NCBI RefSeq assembly: GCF_030297675.1
Contig: NZ_AP028142.1
Span: forward strand, 930,001-994,000
Reading direction: 5' to 3'
Length of the DNA: 64,000 nucleotides
From: Polynucleobacter sp. HIN11
Lineage (GTDB): Bacteria > Pseudomonadota > Gammaproteobacteria > Burkholderiales > Burkholderiaceae
Positions 55,718 to 62,326 of this stretch are shown piece by piece (positions within the stretch are counted from its first letter, which is position 1; each line of letters starts with the position of its first letter). Position numbers and translations under genes: made by a program. The notes under the pieces were generated by a model. That model saw only the letters and a list, made by a program, of their open reading frames with translations. It searched no databases and was not told the origin of the DNA.

Positions 55718-56350
55718 TTAGCTGATGGAGCGGCGATCGAGTAAGGCGCGTGCTAAGGTGCCAGCATCCACATACTCCAACTCGCCACCCACCGGAATGC
55801 CGCGGGCAATGCGGGTTGCTTTGATGCCTTTGATCTTTAAGACCTCGCCAATGTAATGCGCGGTGGCCTCACCCTCGCTCGTGAAGTTGGTAGCCAGCAC
55901 CACTTCACGTACGGGTCCACCAAACTCTGGTTTCTCGATCCGATCGAGGAGGCGATCAAAATGAATCTCATTGGGGCCCATACCATCCAGTGGTGAGATA
56001 CGCCCCATCAGAACGAAGTACTGACCCTTAAAGCTCATGGTTTGCTCAACCATCACTTGGTCTGCCGGGGTCTCCACCACGCACAATAAGGCGGGGTCGC
56101 GACGTGAATCGCTGCAGGTCATACAAAGCTCGAGTTCAGTAAAGGTATTGCAACGCTGACAATGGCCGATGGACTCGACTGCCTCACCCAATGACTGAGC
56201 TAAGACAGCCGCGCCATTACGATCATGTTGCAGCAGATAATACGCCATGCGTTGCGCTGATTTGGGGCCAACGCCAGGCAAGACCCGCAGAGCCTCCACC
56301 AAACGACTAAGTGCGTCTTGAGGCTCGTTTGGCGCTTTGGTCCGGCTCAT
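55718..56350 (-). CDS. recR: Recombination protein RecR
   Basis: DNA-binding ring protein of RecFOR gap repair. Helix-hairpin-helix LPGVGPKSAQRMAYYLL, Cys4 zinc finger (CQRCNTFTELELCMTC), then a Toprim domain with VVETPAD. Length 210. dnaX-ybaB-recR order is widely conserved; six bases separate it from ybaB. Confidence 0.96.
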   Translation of the reverse strand: MSRTKAPNEPQDALSRLVEALRVLPGVGPKSAQRMAYYLLQHDRNGAAVLAQSLGEAVESIGHCQRCNTFTELELCMTCSDSRRDPALLCVVETPADQVMVEQTMSFKGQYFVLMGRISPLDGMGPNEIHFDRLLDRIEKPEFGGPVREVVLATNFTSEGEATAHYIGEVLKIKGIKATRIARGIPVGGELEYVDAGTLARALLDRRSIS

Positions 56351-56356
56351 CCGACT

Positions 56357-56680
56357 TTAGAACGGTAACTTAAATCCGGGAGGCATGGGCATACCAGCGG
56401 TCGCTCCCGACATGAGCGCTTGGCTAGCTGCTTCAGCCTGCTTGAATGCATCGGTATACGCAGTGACCACCAGATCTTCGAGCATCTCGCGATCATCCAT
56501 TGCTGCCGGATCAATTTGCACCCGCTTCATCTCATACTTGCCAGTAATCGTGACCTTCACCATGCCGCCAGCGGCTTGGCCCGTGAGCTCCAAGGCATTG
56601 AGCTCCTCTTGGGCGCGCTTCATCTTCTCTTGCATTTGCTGGGCTTGCTTCATTAAACCCGCAATTTGACCTTTCATCAT
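56357..56680 (-). CDS. ybaB: YbaB/EbfC family nucleoid-associated protein
   Basis: Small dimeric DNA-binding protein. GLMKQAQQMQEKMKRAQEEL helix at the N-terminus and the conserved VKVTITGKYEMKRVQIDP strand. 107 residues. Two adjacent ATGs (56680, 56677) are possible starts. It sits in the dnaX-ybaB-recR cluster. Confidence 0.94.
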   Translation of the reverse strand: MMKGQIAGLMKQAQQMQEKMKRAQEELNALELTGQAAGGMVKVTITGKYEMKRVQIDPAAMDDREMLEDLVVTAYTDAFKQAEAASQALMSGATAGMPMPPGFKLPF

Positions 56681-56703
56681 GGTGTGCTTCTCCGCTATTG
56701 AAA

Positions 56704-58368
56704 TTAATTAATGGGACGAACTGAGCCCGAGACCACTTTGGCTCCGAACTCACGCTCCAGCTCTTTTAGGAATGGGTCTTCAGCAATTTGCTCTTCGGCA
56801 TTGAGTTTATTCTCTTCGTAAATTTGGGCATCTACTTTAGCAATCGTGTGATTAGCCTTACCCTCACCCAATTGCAGCTTCACAGGTTTACCGTACTGCG
56901 CCCGGAGGGTCTCCCCAAAACGGGCTAACGCATCATCAGTCGCCAGTTGGGGCATCGCAGTCGTCAGAGTAATAAAGAGTGTCGTTGGGGTGTCGCGCCA
57001 CTCCACCAGTTCGGTTTGGTGAGCGAGTTGTTGCAAGAGTCCTCGCAATGGCAAATTACGTACCATCGCATGCCAATCGGGTTTGATCTCACTATTGAGG
57101 TTCGGCGTATGGGTTGCGGTTTCGGGTGCAGTATTTGTAACAGTACTCGCAACAGTCTTTGCAACCGGCTTTGCTTCTACTGACTTGTTTGCGGGAGCGG
57201 TTGATTTAGGAGTAGCTTGCGTAGCAGGCTTTGGTATGCTGTTCGCTGTTACTGAAGTACTACCACTGCCACCGGGTTTGAAGGCTAACATTCGTAGAAG
57301 CGCCATCGCAAATCCAGCTTGCTCGTCGGGAGCCAATGACAAATCGGCCCGGCTGGTAATAGCGATCTGATAAAAGAGTTGGGTCTCTTCGGGAGTAAAC
57401 GCTTTAGCAAGCCTACGAATCTCATTCGCTTCTGGCCAATCCTCCAATACAGAGTCAGGCACGATCTGGGCTGTGGCTATTTTGTGTAAGAGACTGGCTA
57501 GATCTTGCAGTGCTAAAGAGAAGGACATGCTGCGCAAGCCCATCTCTTCCGTGATGTCGTTTAGAGTTTTGCCGTCTTTATTCTGCAAGGCATCCAAGAT
57601 CTTGATGAGATAGGTCTCATCAATCGTGCCCAACATGGTGCGGACTGCGGCCTCTGTGACCGGCCCTGCGGCATAGGCAATTGCTTGGTCGGTAAGCGAT
57701 AGTGCATCGCGCATGGATCCCTGGGCCGCTTTTGCAATCACACGCAAGGCATTCGGTTCAGCAGTCACTGACTCCGAACCCAGAATCTGCTGCAAGTGCT
57801 CTACGATCAAAGGGACTGGCATTTGCTTAAGATTGAACTGCAAGCAGCGAGAGAGCACGGTGACCGGTACCTTTTGGGGATCGGTGGTTGCCAAGATGAA
57901 CTTCACATGCGGCGGTGGCTCTTCCAAGGTCTTGAGCATGGCATTAAAGGCATGCGTGGAGAGCATATGCACCTCGTCGATCATGTAGACCTTAAAGCGA
58001 GCACTGCTGGGTGCATAACCGGCTTTCTCTAATAATGAGACCATCTCATCCACACCACGATTACTCGCCGCATCCATCTCAATGTAATCAACAAAGCGTC
58101 CAGCATCAATCTCGGTACAGGCTTGGCATTGGCCACAAGGTTCTGAGGTCATTTGCCCTTTGCCATCTACTCCGGTGCAATTGAGGGCTTTAGCCATAAT
58201 GCGAGAGATGGTGGTCTTACCAACTCCACGGGTACCCGTGAATAACCATGCGTGGTGTAAGCGGCCTTGATCTAAGGCATGGGTTAAGGCTTTCACTACG
58301 TGATCCTGACCCACCAGTTCAGTGAAGGTTTTGGGGCGCCATTTACGAGCCAGTGCAAGTGCAGTCAT
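56704..58368 (-). CDS. dnaX: DNA polymerase III tau/gamma subunit
   Basis: Clamp-loader ATPase. MTALALARKWRPKTF start, Walker A GTRGVGKT (45-52), zinc Cys (64, 78, 81, 84), Walker B DEVH, SRC motif LSRCLQF; a Pro/Ala/Thr-rich linker (about 360-430) leads to the tau C-terminal part. The frame is open 21 codons further up but that stretch overlaps the SRP RNA region, so the ATG at 58368 is used. I saw no obvious A-run slippery site for gamma production. Confidence 0.95.
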   Translation of the reverse strand: MTALALARKWRPKTFTELVGQDHVVKALTHALDQGRLHHAWLFTGTRGVGKTTISRIMAKALNCTGVDGKGQMTSEPCGQCQACTEIDAGRFVDYIEMDAASNRGVDEMVSLLEKAGYAPSSARFKVYMIDEVHMLSTHAFNAMLKTLEEPPPHVKFILATTDPQKVPVTVLSRCLQFNLKQMPVPLIVEHLQQILGSESVTAEPNALRVIAKAAQGSMRDALSLTDQAIAYAAGPVTEAAVRTMLGTIDETYLIKILDALQNKDGKTLNDITEEMGLRSMSFSLALQDLASLLHKIATAQIVPDSVLEDWPEANEIRRLAKAFTPEETQLFYQIAITSRADLSLAPDEQAGFAMALLRMLAFKPGGSGSTSVTANSIPKPATQATPKSTAPANKSVEAKPVAKTVASTVTNTAPETATHTPNLNSEIKPDWHAMVRNLPLRGLLQQLAHQTELVEWRDTPTTLFITLTTAMPQLATDDALARFGETLRAQYGKPVKLQLGEGKANHTIAKVDAQIYEENKLNAEEQIAEDPFLKELEREFGAKVVSGSVRPIN

Positions 58369-58387
58369 GGGCTCAATTCTAACAAGG

Positions 58388-58393
58388 CTACAA
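58388..58393 (+). promoter_or_regulatory. -10 element of ffs
   Basis: TACAAT seven bases before the predicted 5' end of the SRP RNA, in the 31-base gap to divergent dnaX. No clear -35 is visible. Confidence 0.5.
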
Positions 58394-58399
58394 TAAGAA

Positions 58400-58498
58400 T
58401 GGACGGGCCTCCTCGCATGGTGGCTTGGCAACCTGGTCAGGTCGGGAACGAAGCAGCCATACCCAAATACTATCAGTGCCGAGGGTCGGGCTCGTCCT
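58400..58498 (+). ncRNA. ffs: Signal recognition particle RNA, small bacterial type (4.5S)
   Basis: Contains the SRP core: CTGGTCAGGTCGGGAACG, then AAGCAGCCA, which forms the tetraloop and internal loop that bind Ffh. 5' GGACGGGCC pairs with 3' GGCTCGTCC (one G-U). About 99 bases, single hairpin. It is followed by TTATTT. Divergent from dnaX as in relatives. Confidence 0.93.
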
Positions 58499-58533
58499 TA
58501 TTTCCTAGTGATGCAAATGAATCGATCGTTTAG

Positions 58534-58686
58534 CTATTTGCTGAATAATCCTAGAAATACCCCAAGTAAACTTTTGAAGGTCAAATAGGCAATTCCTAGG
58601 ATTGTGATTGCCATGAGCAAGCGAGAGCCAAACTCAATACGGAATATTTTGGCTCGATTATGAGTAAGTTCGATTAAAAACACCAT
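58534..58686 (-). CDS. Probable small membrane protein (50 aa), unrecognised
   Basis: Uninterrupted ATG-to-TAG frame in the otherwise empty 314 bases between ffs and the thioredoxin gene. It starts MVFLIELTHNRAKIFRIEFG and has a hydrophobic half (about 22-48, rich in Leu, Ile, Gly and Phe) that would span the membrane once, ending FSK. A basic, then hydrophobic pattern is typical of real small membrane proteins. Against it: AAGG is 13 bases from the ATG, farther than usual, and no promoter is obvious. No family is recognised. The rest of this 314-base stretch shows nothing else. Confidence 0.45.
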   Translation of the reverse strand: MVFLIELTHNRAKIFRIEFGSRLLMAITILGIAYLTFKSLLGVFLGLFSK

Positions 58687-58812
58687 TTTGAATACGTAAC
58701 CTTTTGGATTTAATAATCACTAGATTATTTGTATGCATTTGGTTTGTGAAGAAGGTTGGGCCTAAACGTTTGTAATCACAACGGAAGTAGTACGTATGTA
58801 TTACTTGATTAA

Positions 58813-59295
58813 TTATTGAACTTTTGCAAAGCGCTTAAGGTCTGCATACTCCTCAGGAAATATCTCCCCGATTTCACGGTAGATCACTTTGTTGTTCTTA
58901 TCCAAAATGATAAGAATTGGTATGCCTTTGACCTTCCCCATTGATTTTTGCAGTTCTGGGGTCATCATGGCTGCCGGGAATGTGTACTTATTGTTTTCCA
59001 TATATTGCTTGGCAAGCAATGGGTTCTTATCAATGGAGATGGTGATGACATTGAGTGAATTAGGCGGCAGCTCTTTGTAGAGTTTTTCTAAATAAGCATT
59101 TTGCTTCTTACAAAATGGGCACCAGGTGGCCCAAACCTGGATTAAGGTGTTCTTGGTGTTGTTAGCCGGTATGACATACGGAGTGCTGTTGAGTGTTTGC
59201 AGTTGCCCCAACTCAATGGTTTGGCCAACTGTCAGTGCAAGAACCATGCCCGGGATGAGCATAAGGCACACGAATAGAAGTCTGATGATTTTCAT
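58813..59295 (-). CDS. TlpA/ResA-like exported thioredoxin
   Basis: Periplasmic thiol-disulfide protein. Signal peptide (about 1-20, MKIIRLLFVCLMLIPG), then a thioredoxin fold with active site C59-P-F-C62 and cis-Pro in VKGIPILIILD. 160 residues. TlpA/ResA proteins reduce apocytochrome or other exported cysteines; no cytochrome c maturation gene is next to it, so the client is unknown. Divergent from the WYL regulator. Confidence 0.88.
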   Translation of the reverse strand: MKIIRLLFVCLMLIPGMVLALTVGQTIELGQLQTLNSTPYVIPANNTKNTLIQVWATWCPFCKKQNAYLEKLYKELPPNSLNVITISIDKNPLLAKQYMENNKYTFPAAMMTPELQKSMGKVKGIPILIILDKNNKVIYREIGEIFPEEYADLKRFAKVQ

Positions 59296-59344
59296 ACCCT
59301 AATCCTAACTGAAGTGCTTGGGGGCTGGTATTGGTTTCGCGTCA

Positions 59345-59373
59345 TTGACTTACCTTGATCTGGCTCATATAGT
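59345..59373 (+). promoter_or_regulatory. Predicted sigma70 promoter of WYL regulator gene
   Basis: -35 TTGACT (59345-59350), exactly 17 bases, -10 TATAGT (59368-59373). Expected start near 59380, 44 bases before the ATG at 59424. Near consensus in both hexamers. Confidence 0.65.
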
Positions 59374-59378
59374 GAGCC
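59362..59378. promoter_or_regulatory. Inverted repeat over the -10, likely operator
   Basis: GGCTCA-TATAG-TGAGCC, a perfect 6-bp dyad whose centre is the -10 hexamer of the WYL gene promoter. A protein bound here would block polymerase. The WYL regulator itself is the obvious candidate (autorepression); this is inference from position. Confidence 0.5.
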
Positions 59379-59423
59379 TTTTATGGCCCATGCTGTTGCC
59401 TATTTTGTTATGGGAGATTGCTT

Positions 59424-60401
59424 ATGAGCGATATGGAGCGCTTGCACAAGATTAAGTACATGATCCAGAGTCGGGGCTGCGTGCCGATTGAGGATTTCTT
59501 AAGTGGCTTAGAAATCTCGCGCGCAACCTTCAAACGCGATCTTGACTATCTGCGTGATCGTATGAACGCACCAATTGTCTACGACCGCGCCATGGGCGGT
59601 TATCGCTTTGATAAGCCCAATGCCGGCGATAAGTTTGAGTTACCCGGCTTGTGGTTCTCAGAAAAAGAGGCGACTGCCCTCGTTCTCATGCAACACCTCT
59701 TATCCAATCTAGATACCAATGGCTTACTAAGCCCTCATATTGCGCCCCTCATGAACATCATTGATGGTATCTTGGGTCAGTCTGAGATCTCTGCAAAAGA
59801 GTTACGAAAACGCATTAAGGTCTTTGGTGTTTCAGCCCGCAAGAATGTGCTCGAGAACTTTGAAGAAGTCGGTATCTCACTCCTAAAACGCCAGCGCTTA
59901 CACCTGTCCTATTACTCCAAGGGTAAGGATGAATCAACCGAGCGTGATGTATCACCGCAGCGCTTAATTTTCTATCGAGATAACTGGTACCTCGATGCGT
60001 ATTGCCATCTCCGCAAAGGCCTGCGTAGTTTTGCCATGGATGGCATTCAAACAGCGCATGTTTTGGATGAAAAAGCCATTGATGTCTCTGAAAAAGAATT
60101 ACAAGAGAACTTTGCTGAGAGTTATGGCATCTTCTCTGGCAAAGCTACACAACGCGCCAAATTACGCTTTACCCCTGAGAAAGCCCGCTGGGTTGCTGCA
60201 GAGACCTGGCATGGCCAGCAAGTAAGTAGCTTCGATAAGGAAGGCAATTACTTCCTTGAGTTTGATTACAACCAAGATCCGGAACTCATCATGGAGATCA
60301 TGAAGTATGGGGATAGTGTTGAGGTATTGGCACCTGCCAGTTTACGTAAACGTGTTGCCGAGGAACTTCTAAAGGCCGCCAAGCGCTATCAATCATTGTG
60401 A
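59424..60401 (+). CDS. WYL-domain transcriptional regulator
   Basis: Transcription factor with an N-terminal winged helix (about 1-60, LEISRATFKRDLDYLRDRM) and a WYL domain (about 140-230; the YRDNWYLDAYCH motif gives the name), then a WCX-like C-terminal domain. WYL domains bind ligands such as nucleotides or nucleic acid. The ATG at 59424 has GGGAG eight bases before; the first in-frame ATG (59418) lacks spacing. DUF6152 and DUF6644 genes follow on the same strand after 45 bases and may be targets. No defence genes are near. Confidence 0.9.
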   Translation: MSDMERLHKIKYMIQSRGCVPIEDFLSGLEISRATFKRDLDYLRDRMNAPIVYDRAMGGYRFDKPNAGDKFELPGLWFSEKEATALVLMQHLLSNLDTNGLLSPHIAPLMNIIDGILGQSEISAKELRKRIKVFGVSARKNVLENFEEVGISLLKRQRLHLSYYSKGKDESTERDVSPQRLIFYRDNWYLDAYCHLRKGLRSFAMDGIQTAHVLDEKAIDVSEKELQENFAESYGIFSGKATQRAKLRFTPEKARWVAAETWHGQQVSSFDKEGNYFLEFDYNQDPELIMEIMKYGDSVEVLAPASLRKRVAEELLKAAKRYQSL

Positions 60402-60446
60402 TGCGCGCCATCTCACCATACAATGAATTATCCGAACGAGGTGAAT

Positions 60447-60800
60447 ATGATCACAGTCATTAAACGAATCATTCTGAGCTGCTTATTATTAAATCTTGGT
60501 CTTGCCCATGCCCATCACGGCTGGTCTGAATATGATCAGACCAAGACCGTTAAGCTCACTGGCACGATTACTCAAAGTAGCTATGAGCATCCGCATGGAG
60601 TAATTAAACTAAATGCCGATGGTAAGTCGTGGACCATCGTACTTGCTCCACCCTTTCGGATGGAAAACCGGGGCTTGAGCAAGAGTGATATTGCTAACGG
60701 TTCGCAAGTCACGGTTGAGGGGTATATCAATCGCAGCCAACCCGATGAGCTGCGCGCTGAGCGCATCACTGCTGGCGCTAAAACCGTTGAATTGCGTTAA
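60447..60800 (+). CDS. DUF6152 family exported protein
   Basis: Small periplasmic protein of unknown function. Signal peptide (about 1-22, ILSCLLLNLGLAHA) then the family opening HHGWSEYD with adjacent histidines, a small beta-barrel-like region (VKLTGTITQSSYEHPHGVIKL) and a C-terminal ERITAGAKTVELR. The ATG at 60447 has GAGGTG upstream; an ATG 24 bases earlier adds eight polar residues before the signal. Its stop overlaps the next start (TAATG). The His-rich N-terminus might bind metal; unproven. Confidence 0.82.
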   Translation: MITVIKRIILSCLLLNLGLAHAHHGWSEYDQTKTVKLTGTITQSSYEHPHGVIKLNADGKSWTIVLAPPFRMENRGLSKSDIANGSQVTVEGYINRSQPDELRAERITAGAKTVELR

Positions 60801-61246
60801 TGACTAGCCCCATCATGGCCTTAGAGGGCTTATGGCTAGCCCAGGCCATGAAGTACTCGACGTGGCTCTACCCTACGGTTGAGACCATGCACATCTGGGG
60901 CATCGGCATGCTCTTTGGAAGTGTGGTCATCATGGATTTACGAGTCTTGGGATTTGGCACCAAACTCAGCATGTCGGATCTATCTCGTTTGGGGATCTCA
61001 GTGGCATTCGTCGGGTTTGGCCTAGCGGTTCTCACTGGATCGCTCCTGTTTATTACTCAAGCCTCTGAGCTCATTGGTTCACGCTTATTTATTCTGAAGA
61101 TGTGCCTTATCTTCTTATTACTCGCCAATGCCATGATTCTGCGCATGCGCACAGTAACAAATGGCATCAGTAAATTACAAGCCCTTCTCTCACTCACCGG
61201 TTGGGCGAGTGTCATTGGGATGGGGCGTTGGTTGGCTTATATCTAA
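60800..61246 (+). CDS. DUF6644-like four-helix membrane protein
   Basis: Integral membrane protein of 148 residues with four hydrophobic segments (about 30-50, 68-92, 96-114, 125-145) and a conserved-looking STWLYPTVETMHIWG stretch with His in a membrane helix. Translationally coupled to the DUF6152 gene (TAATG), a pairing often seen in proteobacteria. Such His-bearing helices can bind haem, but nothing here proves it. Function unknown. Confidence 0.78.
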   Translation: MTSPIMALEGLWLAQAMKYSTWLYPTVETMHIWGIGMLFGSVVIMDLRVLGFGTKLSMSDLSRLGISVAFVGFGLAVLTGSLLFITQASELIGSRLFILKMCLIFLLLANAMILRMRTVTNGISKLQALLSLTGWASVIGMGRWLAYI

Positions 61247-61252
61247 AGCTTG

Positions 61253-62320
61253 CTAGGTCGAGAGCTTCTGACGATTGGCCTCTAGGCGGCGATCCACCAG
61301 CGCTACCTGAGCATCAATTGCTGGATGATTCATGCCCTTTGATCTAGCAATGAGTTGCACCAACTTATCAGCGCGCTCAATATAAGGGGCACCATTCTGT
61401 AAAGCACGCGCTGCAGATGCAGGCCTTGAGAGTGACTGGGCTGCAGCGGCATACTTCTCAAAGGGGACCAAGTCAGCTGGGTTGGAACCTAATTTGATAC
61501 ACAAATCGACCACAAAGTTATAGACCGATTTGGATTCATCAAGGTTGGCGTGAACAGCATCCTGAGTATTGCGCATGCCATCGGCAGTCACGCAACGGTA
61601 ATTACCTGCTAACAACATCGCCCACTTCGCTAAGGGCACAAATAAAGAATCATGTACCTTCAATTTAACAGGTAGTTCAATGGGTCCCTCTGGTGTTGCA
61701 AAGCGAGCATTGGCTACATCAGTTTCCAACTGGCGCAAGATTTGATTGTACGCATCATTACTAAAGGTGGCGCATTTGAAGTTCGTTGGTAAGGTCACCT
61801 GCAGAACATTGGCTGGTTCGCCTGGTGGGCGGATCGCCTGAGGATCGGGGCTATTTAATGTAACGTTGTTTGGATCAAAGGTATCCCACACACGTGCGTC
61901 GGTATAAGCAGCCTCTAGCGCCTGGTAATCCAGTCCAGGAATACGCTTCATGTATGGCAATGGCGGCATGTTCATAATCGACATACACGGTATTCCAGAA
62001 CGACCGATCGCTGCCATCAGCTCACGCACACCGGGTGAGCGATATTGAGGCTCTTGCATACACAGTCCCACCAAATCGTATTGGCTAACATCGACTGTTT
62101 CTGCGGGTCCGGCACTCACTGAGCCTGGCAATTGTTGTGAGTTCAATAAAACCGGTTCAGCACGCCCCCGAATGGGTAGGCGAACCTTAAATCCTTCCGC
62201 ATTGATGAGCTTTGCCTCTTCGGGCAAACACACCAAGTGAATGTGATGACCACCATAGAGTAATTTAGATGCTAAGAGAGAGCCATAAGAGGCTCCTAGT
62301 AATAAGATTTTGTAAGGCAT
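61253..62320 (-). CDS. ApbA/PanE-like NAD(P)-binding protein, function unknown
   Basis: 355 residues opening with a Rossmann start KILLLGASYGSLLASKLL (GxSxGS in place of the usual GxGxxG) followed by a beta-alpha unit, like ketopantoate reductases. The rest does not show the familiar PanE catalytic Lys/Asn pattern in a way I can place, and the protein is about 50 residues longer than PanE. It may be a reductase of an unknown 2-oxo acid. It sits directly downstream of parC (six-base gap). Confidence 0.6.
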   Translation of the reverse strand: MPYKILLLGASYGSLLASKLLYGGHHIHLVCLPEEAKLINAEGFKVRLPIRGRAEPVLLNSQQLPGSVSAGPAETVDVSQYDLVGLCMQEPQYRSPGVRELMAAIGRSGIPCMSIMNMPPLPYMKRIPGLDYQALEAAYTDARVWDTFDPNNVTLNSPDPQAIRPPGEPANVLQVTLPTNFKCATFSNDAYNQILRQLETDVANARFATPEGPIELPVKLKVHDSLFVPLAKWAMLLAGNYRCVTADGMRNTQDAVHANLDESKSVYNFVVDLCIKLGSNPADLVPFEKYAAAAQSLSRPASAARALQNGAPYIERADKLVQLIARSKGMNHPAIDAQVALVDRRLEANRQKLST

Positions 62321-62326
62321 AGTTTC

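Noticed and set aside
57083..57370. Programmed frameshift in dnaX
   Set aside because: No A-run slippery sequence could be seen in the linker region, so a gamma product by frameshift is not supported.
58369..58431. Longer N-terminus of dnaX
   Set aside because: It overlaps the 5' part of the SRP RNA gene, and the family begins at MTALALARKWRPKTF.
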